The notes under the pieces were generated by a model. It searched no databases, was not told where the DNA came from, and saw nothing but the letters and a program-made list of their open reading frames with translations. The position numbers and the translations under genes are program-made. This document shows, one piece after another, positions 24,610 to 38,554 of a DNA stretch of 64,000 nucleotides. Source of the stretch: Prunella strophiata (lineage: Eukaryota > Chordata > Aves > Passeriformes > Prunellidae); contig JAZBQD010000014.1 of assembly GCA_036583965.1 (NCBI GenBank), forward strand, positions 55,681,626-55,745,625, read 5' to 3'. Each line of letters opens with the position of its first letter. Within the stretch, counting starts at the first letter, position 1.

Positions 24610-27600
24610 CCCTTTTGGCCAAAATCTATGCCATGAAGGAGTATTTTCTTTTATGACAGTATGAAGAAAAGATTGTGTCTAGTACCAGCTGTATTTAAAA
24701 ATACTTGAAATCTGGAAAACAGATTTCAAGTATACTCTGAAACTCTCTGCATGCAGTAGATCTCTGTGCAAAGCTCCTAAGTGTAGAAAGCAATATTTCT
24801 CATCACTTTCTTCGCCTAAGGCTATTGGCATGAACAGTACCACAATACTGTAATCTAACAATAGAAAAAGAAATGGCACTATCCAGATGCCTAAGAGGAT
24901 CTGAAACCAATCATTGTCTTTGGAAAAGACAGAAAACAACTGCTGCACTTAAGTGTGAATTACACTAGAGCAATACTTCTCTTTCCAACCCAAGGTCCAT
25001 GTGTTGTCACAATTAAAAGTGATGATAATAGAAATCCATGAACAAGCTGCTTAGTAATTCTCATCCAAATACGTAACCACATAAAATTATATCAGAAAAA
25101 AAATCACTAGGCTTCCTTAGAATTTTTCTTTTTCTTGAAATGCACATGCAACTCAATCAACTGGAGCAATATGTGCATAATTTTATTAAGAGAAAGTAGA
25201 CTCTCCAATAGTTTTGGCAGAGCTTTTACTCTAGGAAGGAAGGATGGATCATTTTTGCTAGCTTGACTGCTTAACATTTAAATGTAGAACTCCTGAAATG
25301 TACCTTGTCTTTATGAAGAAATAAAATAGCAGTAGGAGCAACATAAAAATGTACTAAACAATATGAGGTTAAAATTACTGTCAGAGTATTTTTTTTAAAC
25401 CCCTTGATTATTCTATATATCCTTCTAGATTAACTCTTTAGAGACTGAACAATAGGAATTAATGATGTTGGGATTTATTATCCATATTTAGAAAGACTGA
25501 CAGGTTTAAGTATTTTTCTTTCTTGCAGAAGAAAGTTAATTTGATTAGATGCTTAGCTGGGTAAGCTATCAGCAGAAGTTTTGACCTGCAATATAATTTA
25601 AGAGCACTAAAAAAAAGAATGTATTTTACCTGATCCTGCTTCATGAGTAAAATGTACATTGACATACAGGACATGAAACTAATATTTGCACTAGGGAATA
25701 CCTGGCAGTTTTCTGGGGACAACCATTGTGATAAGTGCAGTAAGCACGTGCAGGCCTTGGAAAAATAAATGAAAAGTTAAATTTTAAGACAAACCAAATA
25801 TTATTTCATCCTTTAAGAATTTTAATGCAAAAAAAAACCTGTCTTGGTACATAATAGAAAACAACTCACCAAAACCTTCTTTGTTGTCAAAGCTTAAATA
25901 TAAATAAACTAACCAGAGAGTGGTCCAGGCTTACTATTGGCCAAATAATTCAGAACCTCAAAGCAGCACCTGATATTGCATCCATCTTTCTGAAGTAGTA
26001 ATAAATTTGGCTTACCCAGTTAATTCAGTCATCAGGTATCATTATGAAAACTAATAAGAAAGAATGTTTTGGGAAGGGAGAGCATCAGGAAGCTCAATAT
26101 GTATTTTAAGTGTCATTTTTATGCTTTTATATTGCTATATTTCTACAGATAATAATCAAAATGGCTACATACCTACTTTCCATTGCAACCAAATTGTTTT
26201 GAAATAAACTGGCCATATGTATATTTATAAACACCAGTGATTTAGTGTCATTTCACTCAAAACCTCCCCAAGGTAGAACAAGAACCTCAGTTACCCCACC
26301 TTCAGGGGCAGGTTGTAACAAGAGTATCCTCTGTTACAAGGCTTTTTGAAAAAAATACCATTCTTACTCATCTTTACTGGAAACTTTACTATTGCTGTAC
26401 TTTCTTCTGGCAATGATGATAAACAAAATTTACTGCCTGTTTAAATTGTACTTTACCAGGCTAATACAGCAGCAATGATAACAGCTTAGAAATTGGATGG
26501 CATGTGACTCTGAAAGTGGGACATATGAGCGAAAGCTTCTGCTTCTCATATGTTTGCAAAACAAGCTCCAGGGCCCAAATATAGAATAGTAAGGTACAAA
26601 GGTCTGAACATATGTGCTCTGGGAATGTTTAGAAAAAGGATATGCCACATCAAGTGAACTGCAAGATGGTTTTCCCCAAGAGAAAGTAGACAAGCTCACA
26701 CAACTCTGTCATTTAATTCTCCTGTCTGCCAGCAGGATGTCTTTCACATTTCTTTAACTTCATTTTCAGCAAACTATTTTATTCTCTTTTTTCTTCAAAA
26801 TGGAGATGCCTGAAAAGAAGCAACCCATTTTTTCCGGGAAAAAAAAAAAAAAAAAGATCAAGGAATTAGGGGAAGTTATTTCACTAAAACAAAATAAAAA
26901 CCAGAACAAAACAGGACATACATTTTAAATTACATCTAAAAATCTAGCCTAATCCAAAAGAGACCATGAGCAATCTGTTTCCAGAAACTTTATTGTGTCC
27001 TGTGAAAATCCTTCTGTAAATAAACCTGTCTAAATTATTTAGATTAGCTTGAAAGATTAAAGTTCTATTTTCATGGGACCTCATATAAAGCTTTTACCAG
27101 TTAGTGATCACTTCTGGGACAACATTTCAGAAATTCTCTACATAAAACCCTTTAGTACTAAACACATAATCTTCCTGACAAACACATCCTCTATTTGCCT
27201 TCTCCATCCATTCTTCTTAGGAAATAAAAAAATAAAAAAAAAAAAAAACAAAGCCAAAAACTTTAAGGAAGTTCTCATCTCATGAGATTTTAGTTGCTAT
27301 TCTTAATCTTTACCTAAGATTTTTTATTTTTAACATTAATTCATTTTCTAGCAAAGATGAAAGACATGCAAATTGGCAGGGTTGCACAGAACTGTTTAGA
27401 AGGTGTAACAAAATGCGTAAGAAACCTGTATAAACTAAGTATCTCAAAATAGAAGAAAAACTGGAGAAATCCTGAATTACTGAATCTATTTTTCCCCCAA
27501 GTTTTATTGAGGCTGAATTCTCACTGGGGTAGGTTGAACTATGCACTAGAATCAGAATAAGATGACCTAATTTTATGTTATATTGAATAATGTGTGATTT

Positions 27601-28599
27601 CAGAAAACATCACTTAATTCCTTACAACTTCAGTTCTCACCTTTGAATACTAGGGGCAATGTTTTTTTACATTATCAAAAGATGCTTCAGATAAGTGGAA
27701 TATATATTATTTCCACTACCTCATCTTGGAAAAGAAAAGTCACAAAGAATTCCTTCATTAAATAGGTGCTACATTTTGCTACACACTGGCAATTGAATAA
27801 AACACTACTATTGCCCTTTCCTGCTTCTTCACCTCCTTCCTCCCCTCAAGGATCAGTCAGATGTCAGAGAAAATCACACATCTTTGAAAGGGAAGGAAAA
27901 CGTCCAATGGGAGAGATGTCTAATGTCTAATGCATGAGAACAGAGGGTTGCTAAAGTTACACAGATAGCGGTAGAAACTGAGGTATCACAAAGAAAATGA
28001 GTTATTGAATCTTTTTGGTTCAAAAATCTAGTATGAAAAACTTGCTAATGGATAAAAATGCTGACTCAATCAAGTCAAAATGCTGAACATGACACTAAAC
28101 TAGATTCAGGTGGTATCCATGTTATAATTTAAATGCCATTATCTTGGGTTTTCCCCTCTAAAACTTAACATCCAAAACCAAATACAAAACAAGTAGAAAA
28201 TTGTCCCACTCTTTCAGAGAGGCGGTTTTATGATGGCATTCAGGTTTCATATTCCTAAATTAAGTGCTGGCTTAGGAGCACTTCTATATTCAGTGTTCAC
28301 CTCTCTGGTTATTTTTTAGAGTACAATATTACTAAAACACCAGTGGATTACTTTATATAAAAACTTGCATTCTTATTCTCCTGAGAATTACTGTATCAAT
28401 CAAGATTGATCACTGTCAAGAAAATACTGTTCGGCAGAGAATTTTGAAATTCCTAGCTGAATTCTGCCTTAAGAGCTTCTGATGCAGGATCCTCAGAGGA
28501 CCCTTGGGAACTCTCTGAGAATCTGCTGCCAGATAAGAAGGAGGCAAGGCCATGTGTGTGAGCCATGAGAAAGCTCTAGCAGCTTCTAACAAGCTGAAC

Positions 28600-29101
28600 C
28601 AGCTGTGACCCAGGCACACCCACTGCCTTTGGTACAGATGCCCCCAACTAGGGGGTGTCAAAGATCCTTTAAGGGTGGCTGGGAGGGGCCAGGGCTGAAA
28701 CACAGCTCTCAGAGTGTAGCTAATGGATGCAGGAGCACAAAGAGGGGGTCCCATCTCAGTTCAGACCACCCTACATGCTTTCAGGTACAGGGATGTGCCA
28801 CAGTGCAGGTTCCCCCAGGTGGTGGAGCAGCTGTCTCTACCAGGGCACAGGCTTCAACCCCAACAGAGCTTCAGACAGTGGGTGCAGCCCTGTAAGTCCC
28901 AGGCTGCAGGGAATCCTTGGGGCCTCTCCCTGGGGCTGGAGAGGTGGTTCCCTCTCCTCAGCAGGTGGGCTGCTCTTGAGGAGCTGTGTCACCAGTGGAG
29001 GAGTCACAGAGGAAGTGAACAGGCACTGCAATGTCAGAGAGGATTAGAGAGCACCTACAGAAGCAACCAGGACAGGAAAGAAGACTTGCAAAACAGATGG
29101 T
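28600..29101 (+). mobile_element. CR1 LINE ORF1-derived fragment, broken
   Basis: A GC-rich island in AT-rich sequence. In three plus frames it gives pieces that read like the C-terminal part of bird CR1 ORF1: 'GGGAAVSTRAQASTPTELQ' (frame of 28605), 'EEVNRHCNVRED' near 29000-29047 (resembling the ORF1 pattern EEVxRLxxIRE) and 'EDLQNRW' at the end of the frame of 28723 (resembling the ORF1 tail LQNRF/Y). The pieces fall in different frames, so the copy carries frameshifts and cannot encode ORF1. ORF2 does not follow, and the sequence becomes AT-rich after 29101. CR1 copies are usually 5'-truncated and keep the 3' end, so a 5' fragment without the 3' end implies a later deletion or rearrangement. 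Matches are by pattern recall. Confidence 0.5.
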
Positions 29102-32100
29102 AATGAATATCTGTTCCACATTAAATCCCCCTGAAAAATTTATATTCCTGATCAGATCAATCCTGGTTGATCCCTCAGCACATCTTTTGAACTCCTTTTG
29201 AAAGGAATACGATTTACAAGCTTCAAGACCATTCTGCAATGTACCGGACTGTAAACCTCCTAATCTACATGAATGTAAATAAACTCCTTTTATCTACACT
29301 ATTTACATCTTCCTATATCTTTTTATTTTCATAGTTGTGATACTGGTTTCAGGGTTTGTTATTTCTCAAGCCTCTTCAAAGTTTACTCACATTAGAGGGG
29401 GGAAGAAAGTCAATTATTTCTGAGGAAACACCTAGAAAGTTATGATGAGTTTCAAAGAAGCTCTTGGTTGTAGTTTTCATGGAAGTAGCACTTCATAAAC
29501 TGCAGTTTAGGAAAGTTCTATTAGAGATGTGTAGTAATTAATTTAGCCTTACCTTAAACAAATTACAGTTTTAAAAATTTTCTTCTGCATCTGACCAGTA
29601 TATCTGATAAGAATGGTAGAGAATATTCATAATATAATGAGATGGCTACTCAGACTGGAAAATTTATATGACATGCCAAAGCAACTTTCCATATGGCTCA
29701 TACACATTTGTGCACTAAATATTTATCATGGAAGATCCTGTTAACAGCTCAAGAACTAGCCAGCTGGATGCTGCTTGCCTATGGCTTAGAAGCTGACATA
29801 TATGATGAGGAATACAATAATAAGAAATATTCTGGACTGTCTAAATGTTTTCCTGATATTTGAAATAATAGCTGTAGGGAAGAAAAAAAAATTATACATA
29901 CCTGTATACATGCATATACAATAAAAAGAAAATTTAGGGATCATGCTGCTCTAAAGATGTTTAATTTTTCCAACTGATTAGAAAAGGTCCTTAAGATCAG
30001 TGCTCTCTTAAAAGTCTCTTGTTATTACTGACAATTGTTATTACATATTGGAAATATTTATCTATGCTTAATTTAGCTTGTTTGGGATTTTTTCCATAAA
30101 AAATGGATTTTTTCAATCTAATGACTTTGGTGTTAGTCAAGTTTCTCATACACTTGCATTCTATGTCAAGTTTGTCAAATTTGATTTGAAAAAAACTTCT
30201 TGATTAACGTGTCCAGCTTTTTCTTTCAATTAGCAAAATATCTCCTCAAACACTATTTAAATTAATCTTTTTCCACTACATAAAAATACCCTATTTTATA
30301 ACTATTAGTATGATGCTTCAATATCATAGATTTATTGTATATATTACACATGGTATAGACTGTTCTGTCCTATAAAAATTAAACATTAGCCATTTCATTC
30401 TTTCACATGATGGCATGGTTAGATGGCTGTTGAAGAGATACAGAGTTACAGAGGGGTGGGAGGAACAGAAGACCTATTTGGTGATGAAATTCTGTAAGCA
30501 GCCAATTGCAATTGGAAACCCACATTCTGCATGTACAGAAAAGCATTGGCTGTATCAAAACACAGGACAACAGGTTTCTGGCAGGGCCCTGGAGCCATTC
30601 AATACTGGATAGCAGCACATTAGATGATGACCAGAATGGAAAATAAAAAATTCTAAATTTAAAAAAAAAAAAAATTCCATAATTCTGAAATGTTTTGTCT
30701 TTGTAAATCTATCTATGCCTTGTCTAGTGGTGCCTGCCAATTGTACCTAGAGGAGCGCTAGTTCTTCTGTGTACCAAACTAACGTTTCCCCTTTGAACAG
30801 CTGATAAAAATAACTCTACTGGGCTTTAATAAAATGTCAAAACATAAGTGGAGCACTTCTGTCTGATTGCTGTCTGCTTTCAGCCTCATTTCTGCTTGTG
30901 CAAGATGGTTGCAAAATGCCTGCAAAATTGAATTGATGTTTTCTTAATCGCCACTCTTCATGCCATAAATGATACATTCAACTGTGGGTATTCAAAATAT
31001 TTTCACATTAAAAAGCTTTTAAGTTTGGTTGCTTTTCTTCATCTATGTATTCCATACTACACCAATAACACCTTGAAATACTGTTGAGAAAGGTTGATTC
31101 CATGTTTCTTTGCTCTTTGCTCTTTTGCTTCTTGCTCTTCCCAGCTGCTGAGGTATCTGCAATGCACAAGGCCAAAATTAGGAGGAATAGGCTCTGGGAT
31201 AGTTTGAGGCAAATGGCAGGTAGATTTAAATGTCTCCATTCCCTTATTCTCCACACTGCTCCCCAATCATCTTAAGTGGAGCTGTACTTTTCTTTAGCTT
31301 TTCTATCTGAATATGCAGTTAGCAGATTTACAATACCTCAGCATTTTCTCCTCCTGCTGGTCTACACTAGTATTGTCTGTGTCAAAAAGGAAGTATTAGC
31401 AAAACTCCAATTTCATCAAAAGACTGATTTCATCCCATGGAACATTTTGAAAAATTACATTAATCTGATTGATTACCTTCTAATTTTGTAACATTCATTG
31501 TTATTGCCATGTTCAATAGTAATTTGTAAAGAACTTATTTTCTGCTTTCTGTACTCTCTCCTCACTAATCCTTTGGTCCAGGTTTTGTTGGTTGGTTTGG
31601 GTTTTCTTTTAATCATCAAAGGTTGTTACCTTACAATCATAAATAGTCAATATTATGATGAGAATTTAGGAAGCTTATTTCAAAAATCTTTTGATATATA
31701 AAATGTTTTTAGTTCTTTTGAGGGGAAAAGGATATATTTTAAAACTTACAATTATATTCAAATAAAAATATGTATGAGGGAAGTTTAAAAATTTGGATAA
31801 TTTGGAATACATATCTAGAGTAATTTATAATATTTATAGTAATTTCTCTTTTAAACCAAATCAGGAATATTTTCCAAAATTTTTGATCTGAAGACCTGCA
31901 TCTTCAACATCTTATGTATTTGTATAATCACTGAGGAACTGACTGAAACTAAAATAATGCATTTTTAAAAGCATCTGTTGTTACATTTGTTTATCCTATT
32001 TCTTTGAACAAGAAAATAAGTCAGTTATCAAGGTTAATAAAATTTCTCACTTAGAGATGTGCTAGACAGATTACTGATATAAGATTTCAGCAAAATCTGA

Positions 32101-32901
32101 AAAATCCAGCAAACACACTATGTTCAGTACAGAGGCAATTGGGTGACATTTTATGGCCTATTTAACATGAGAAGATACTGTAATAATCCTTTCTTGTCTC
32201 CAAATATGGAAAAGGAGAGTGTTTTCTAAAGGAACAAAGAGAAAAAATACAGAATACCACACTTAATAAATGTTCTCTACAGAATATGTTTGGGTCAACC
32301 TTTCCACTTCCACTCTCTTGCTACTTCTTCTGTAGCTGCAGTCTGAAATGATTAAGCCAGATCCCTAGCCTATGATTTACTGCTGTTCCAAAAATATGTC
32401 TTGCCACTTGTAAGACACTAGTGGTGTACACAGCAGGCCTGAAAGAGCCCCTGCTATCATGAAGTTTTAATTACTGTTGAAAATAGAGACCACTGAGACC
32501 TACTGCAGATAACTTAATGGCTCAAACTAGCAAACATGTTCTGATCAACAGTTACATATGGATACAGTGGGAGGAATATGTAGCTGTTTAATGACAGATG
32601 ATCTTGTGTGAGATAGAAAAGTTAAGATTCAAAAAATCTAGACCATAACTGCACTTCTAACTCACACAACTGATTTAGGAGCCTACTGGATGAACCTTGG
32701 CCTTTAAGATATTCAGAATATTGAATGAAATTGATATTTTCTCTTGGAGAACATTTCAGTTATTAGGAGGTATCCAATAACAAAATATATTCAAAGATCT
32801 AGGTGTATTTTAAACAGACCATACCCATATGCCAATGAAATGAGATGCATTCTGAAAAACTACTTGAAACTGGAATATTCTTGTATTACTACTGCCATTA
32901 T
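29102..32901. other. AT-rich non-coding stretch
   Basis: No gene is recognised. AATAAA occurs at about 29278 without clear context. A short poly(A) preceded by AATAAA is at about 30637-30674. Overlapping open frames near 30403-30740 and 31008-31275 lie in both directions and have no domain. Confidence 0.5.
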
Positions 32902-33086
32902 CAAAGAATCAGCTAGGCTGGAAAAGAGCTTTGAGATCATCAAGTCCAAGCTATGATCTAATACCAGCTTGTCAACTAGACCATGGCACTAAGTGCCACA
33001 TCCACTCCTTTCCTAAACACCTCCAGGGAGAATGACTCTATTACTTCCCTGGCAGCTCATTCTGTGAAGAACTTGCTAATGTCCAA
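32902..33086 (-). mobile_element. CR1 LINE 3' fragment, minus orientation
   Basis: Read on the minus strand this is a CR1 tail: '..CTGGAGGTGTTTAGGAAAGG..', then 'GACTTGATGATCTCAAAGC', 'TCTTTTCCAGCC', ending 'TGATTCTTTG'. On the plus strand it starts near 'AAAGAATCAGCTAGGCTGG' and includes 'TTCCCTGGCAGCTCATTCTG'. It is about 185 bp, 5'-truncated and moderately diverged. Confidence 0.8.
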
Positions 33087-35327
33087 AATTATATACACTG
33101 ATAAAATAAGAATAGTCACACAAACTAAAATTTCTTACCATCACTGTTAACTTGGCTTGTTTTTAGTATGAATCTTTCCACTTCCTGACTTTGGAAACAG
33201 GGCCTGCATAAAAAGACCTGTAGAAACTGCACAGCACAGAGTAAAAGAATAACGGGTTTAACTGACAAAAAATCAGTCTACAAAACAAATTTATGCATAT
33301 TAAATTGTACCTTCTGAGGCTCATCAGAGGATTGACCAACTTAAAGTGCTAAAGTGAATCCTCTGCAAAGAAAAGTGGGACAATACTAGTACTACTTTTT
33401 TTTTTTTTACTCGCATTTTAAAAAATGATTCATGCATTCTGTTTAGACACAAAGATGTTTTTGCTGTCTCCCTGAAAGATCTATTAATCAGATTAATATT
33501 CTAGTGCTTGAATACTTCAGTACAGTACAAACATTTTATTTTCTATACGTTTACAGAATAAACTGTACAATTAGTCACAAACTCCCTGCATATGCCCTGC
33601 TCTCTGCCTCCTTTTGCAAAATGCATTTAATTATTGTCATGCCCATTCGTGGTAGGTTCTTTTTTTCAGGCATTCAGAGAATATTTTTCAAGTGATTAGT
33701 CTTCTTCTGATGAAAGGTCATGGCCAAGGAGTTCTCATTATATAAAAGAAACTAACAGAATGTGAAATGAACAAGACAGATGAAATATTCTGTGTCATAT
33801 ACCAAATTCAACTATCTGAAAAGGAGTAGGTAGGATGGTTGGGTAGACACATGATTAAAAAATGTTTTCCAAGCTAGCAGTAAAACGACTAAGAATGCAG
33901 ATTGTCAACATTTTCTTCACTATAGGATTTTTAATTTCCTTCAGTAAAGCATTTAGCTGATACTTAACTGTAGCTACTTTAGCAGTCTAGAAGACATTTA
34001 TCTGGCATTAGTCATCTTGGTTCAATCAGGGGCCACCATCACCAAAAAACCCTTAATTCTCTCATAAGACAGATATATGTACAAAATAACAGGATGGATC
34101 AGAGCTGGTTCTGCCTCTTCTTTTTGATTGACTCTGGAGGAAGTCTAGGAAAATGGTTTAAATCAGACAATTAAATGTTTTGATGTCTACAAATTGTCCA
34201 GATCCAAAAGCAGTTACAGTTTTGTACTTTGGTTGTTTTCAGAATAGGAAACTGAGGTCTTCCATAACAGAAACCAAAAGAGCAAATAAAGGAAAGCCAC
34301 CTGAGCCACACAGATAAACACTACAGACTAACAGCTTGAACACTGGATGCTAATAGTAACTATGAACACTGTACACCAACAGAAAGTCAGAGGGGTGAAC
34401 GACTGCAGAAACAATCAGGCAAGGCATTTAAAAGGGAGGAACTTCAAGTCCAGCTCCTGTTTCAAGGCATAGGAAGGAACTGAATGTTTGTGTCTCCAGG
34501 ATCCCTTAAGAGGTGGGACACCACTACAGCTTTCTCCCAACAGCCTGTAGTTGTAGGTGCTGCATTCTGTGGCTCACTAGCATAAGCAACTGTTGCCTTT
34601 TAAATAGAGAAAAAAGTGCAAATACATCCCATGTATTTCACTTACACTTAGTTTGAGATGTGCAAACCTACTGCTTCCAATTTAGAAGTTACCATGCAGA
34701 AGGTGTGGACCCTGATCCTTTGAAACTATCAGATAAATTCGAAGGTGAAGATCCTTGTCCTCAAGTCACCAAAAAACAGTAAAAACCCAACAGATTATAC
34801 AAACTGAAGGAAGGCTACCACATATTGTTACATGGCATGATGACATTTGTTTCCATCTCTAAGAATGAGCTAATGAAAAAGTCATCTTCAGACAGAACAG
34901 GACTAAGGCATTAAGGCTCTGACAGTCCAGACCTTATCAGAAAAATTAAAACTGAATCTCAAACTGAGCATAAAACAATAGTATTAACCACTTCTATAAT
35001 ATAACATGATATTTCTTTATGTTATGACCACACCAAGTGAGTTCTCTAAAATTCCTGAACTATACCTGTAGTGACTGTAACCAGAAGACCACTGTAAATT
35101 GAGGAGTCAGTGATCCACACAACAGTTAACCTGAGCAGGTGATGCCTGTGTTGCTCCATGCTACACTATGCCACTGTGCCACCACACTTATGCTGTGCTG
35201 TGCTGTGTGTGTCCCCTGGCTGCAGGAGAACCCTAGCCTACCCAGGGTAACTCAGGAGCCTGTGGGCAGCTACTCAGTATGGAGATTGTATTCAGACCAA
35301 AAGGCAGGAAGAACTCATGTGAACATC

Positions 35328-35329
<2 letters not shown>
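33087..35329. other. AT-rich non-coding stretch
   Basis: No gene is recognised. A T-run is at about 33398-33409. A GC-richer patch at 35090-35290, directly before the poly(T) block, could not be classified. Confidence 0.5.
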
Positions 35330-35358
<29 letters not shown>

Positions 35359-35374
35359 GACAGTGGAATTTATT
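35330..35374 (-). repeat. Poly(T) with adjoining poly(A) signal, possible retrocopy 3' end
   Basis: 29 consecutive T at 35330-35358 are followed by GACAGTGGAA and TTTATT (35369-35374). On the minus strand this reads AATAAA, 10 bases, then a 29-A tail, the spacing of a polyadenylated mRNA end. A retrocopy body would extend to higher coordinates. That sequence (35375 onward) is AT-rich and UTR-like with no recognised gene, and no matching target duplication was found. A chance T-run beside TTTATT is a real alternative. Confidence 0.35.
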
Positions 35375-38300
35375 AATAGAATAGCTTTTTTTAAAAGAAA
35401 ATCCTGTAAAATCTCAAAAGACCTTCTCCTTTACAGTCTTAGCTGCAGTAAATGGCATTTTTAAGTGGTGTTCTACAGAGTGAGTGCCCTCCTTATTATG
35501 ATGGTAATGAACCAGCACTTGCAGCTGCAACACAGTAACCAAGATACCTGATGTTCCAGCTGAAATAACAGTCTTTAGAAATAAAAATGTTTCTATTAAT
35601 ATTTCTGGTGTTAATAATACTTTACCCAGACCACAGCATTGTTAACTTACCAATTTTTTTTTTTTGAAACACATTTAATAGATGTCTTAAAATGAAGGGT
35701 GAAAGTGGAATTTTTTGACTAAGCTTCAGGTGCTGTCCAGTCCTCTAACATTCATGATGCTGAAAAAAAACTGCTTAAGAGTAACCTAACTGCCCTGCTT
35801 TTTAAAAACACACAATCCCTAGTATTTCCTTGTTTATGGTACTGTTTTTAAGAGCTTAATATCTAATATATGAAAATCTTTAATAATGTCACCATTTCTT
35901 ACTCACATGACCACAAACTGCAACCTTCCCCTCCTTTTTACCTACATTTAACAGAAGCATCTACCTACAAGAACAACTGACTCTTATCCAAGTCACTACA
36001 AGTTTGTTATGGAGGCTCATTTAAAGTGATGTCCAGATCAGGCTGAAAAGATCTCAGTGCAATCTACTCTCTCTTAAGTAATTCCAAATACAGCTATTCA
36101 ATTAGATAATAAAATACATACATCGTTCTCACACACTAAGTGCCTTTTCTGATGGAGTTCACAAATCCTGGCAGCTGAAAAGACTTGCATATTTAGGAGG
36201 AGCAACAGTGTAAGAGAATTAAGAAGGTTTAAATGCAAAAGTTCTAAAGTCAAATTTAGTTCTTACATCTCTATAAATTCTGATGAAGCCACAGACTACA
36301 GGGAAATACTCCAGATGTCGAGTAAACAAAGATCAGGCACTAAGACATAAAACTCTCATAATAATTCCAGCAACTTCTATCTCCTCTAAAATATGCAATT
36401 ACTTAGGTGTTGTGAGAAGTCTTGGGTACTTTTTTGTTCCCAAAGCTGACACTACCACTGATTGTTTTAAATCTTTTTGTTTTTACTTGCTGTATAAACA
36501 GGTATAGCTAGTAATTATTTTTCTTTATCTTAGATGCTTGAAGATATATGCTCCTCTCTTAAGGGAAGCATACTGTCTATGAAAAGTCTCTCTCCCCATC
36601 TGCATGGTAATTAAGCAGTACTCAAGGTGCTATCAGACAGCATACAAGAACAGGGCTACAAGGCAACTAGGGAACAACTGCAAGAGACTGGAGTGTTGGA
36701 CTGGAAAGTTAATGCAAAGATTTTTCATGAAAACTTTCCCATCCAGTTCAAATTGCTTTTACAGGATGTGATTCTGAATTCCTAGTTTCTCTTCATAAAA
36801 AAAGATGTTTTATAAAAGATGGACAGTCAAAATGCAGAAGTATCAACCAATGAAGGAAGAAAACCTTGCAGAATATAAAAAAGACTAAAACGCCTTGAGA
36901 GCTCACTGTCAGACAAACCACAGTTCCAGTGAACAGATCTCTGTTAATTTTCTAAATGATGCATTCAAGAAACAAAAGCCAAATAAAAAGAATCATCAGT
37001 TCAGCGTTTAAGAACACGTTTGATAGTATATTTTTAAATGGAATCTCCTCCTCCAATAAAAGTGCTATGTTGCAATCTAGTTAAGTCTATTCACAGTACT
37101 CCACATTGATCATCTCATTCTTCTCCTGAAAAAAAACTCTAGAGGACACATAATGACAGTGTAATCAACATTTCAATGAATTTACCAGACATTGTCCAAT
37201 CTTGTAAAAACCAGGAAAGATGTAACAATAAGCAGCACAGAAACTGTCTTCACTATCCTATATGGCTGTTTCCTAAAAGTGACTATCTCAAAGTTGTAAA
37301 TGAAATTAATTAATAGAGATAATGGAGATAAAAAGCACTTACAGGCTTATCCAGACTGATGCTGAATCTCATCATCTTCCATAACATTCATTATAAGGTG
37401 AAGGCACTTAGCAGGATTGGTATGCAGGATGATTATTCACTTAAACATTTCATCCACATCCTGGTGTTTATTCTATCTCATCATATAAGAGAATCTAGAA
37501 TACACTTACTTTTCATTTTGAATATGAAATGTTTTGGTTTTTTTTTTTTCTGAAAATACATTTGTTCAAAACAATAAAGTTACAGATTTTGTAGCTTAAT
37601 TTTCAGAATGAATATACATCAAAACTATTAACATAATTCACCCACCAAGATCCCTGTAACTAAACTTTCCCCACCAAAATAAAAATCCTAAAAAAGAAGA
37701 TTACATTTTGCATCCAAACCTTGAAAGCTGAGAGGATCTATCTGATTGCACCAGAGAAATGGATGCTAATCTTGCATTCAGGATCTTTAGTCTTTATCAT
37801 CCCTCAGTGAAATACACAGAGCTACTAGTTCCATTTAGAGAGTTGCTAACTGTATTGCCTCAGAGGAGTAGGTTCTGGAAAGTCAAGTTTCAAACTCTGT
37901 AAGGCTCATAAATCAGTATCAACTCCTTCTACTATACCTTGACATAAAGGGGAAAAGCCCCTACACTGTCATTCCCCTTTCTTACATTACAAGTCTGTAT
38001 AAAGAAAATACTCCACTTTAGCAATATGCATGGCATGCTGTGACTGCCATTCTTTATACTATCATTATTCCCCTCTGGTCCTCTCAGAATTTATTTTCTT
38101 ATCTGTAGTCTTACAGCTGAATTGTAAATTTTCTGAAAGGAAGTATCTGTATTTGCCACTTGTTTGGTACCTAAAATGAAATCAAGTTCCAAGCCCACAA
38201 CATATTTGCACAAGGCAGACTTTTAAATCTTTACATTGTGACATATTTGTCACTTAGTAGCATGCAAAACAGATGAACAATTTTTTTGTTTCATTATAAA

Positions 38301-38554
38301 GAGAACTAAAGTTTAGGTTCATGTGATGACACAGCAAAAAGGCAACAGACATTTCTAATGTTTAGGACAGAAAATGTTTTTCATGTAGTATTCATTAGGG
38401 ATACATGAGTCAGTTATCACATCCCATACAAAACATCCATAGACTATCCAGAGACAAATCTTATCCTAAGCAATAGCAATTCACAGTTTAAACTTTGGAA
38501 GTCTAATCTTCTTGAGCCTTCAACAATTTTATATGAATGCATAAAATCTAGCAA
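35375..38554. other. AT-rich non-coding stretch
   Basis: No gene is recognised. Further T-runs are near 35648-35660 and 37537-37549. Short plus-strand open frames at 36283-36507 and 37359-37553 show no domain. Confidence 0.5.

Larger units (their letters stand above)
22187..28599. other. Long AT-rich non-coding stretch
   Basis: No gene is recognised. The part at 22830-23331 is somewhat GC-richer and repeat-like but could not be assigned. It contains a T30 run (24580-24609), A-runs near 26840 and 27238, an A/G low-complexity stretch at 23876-23898 and a 16-bp palindrome at 23904-23919. Confidence 0.5.

Noticed and set aside
24601..24632. 'CCCTTTTGGCCAAAATC', faintly like the start of U2 snRNA
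   Set aside because: Only a few bases agree and the rest of U2 is absent.
28416..29239. Cluster of overlapping frames of 64-126 codons on both strands
   Set aside because: They come from the GC-rich CR1 ORF1-like fragment. No single frame is intact.
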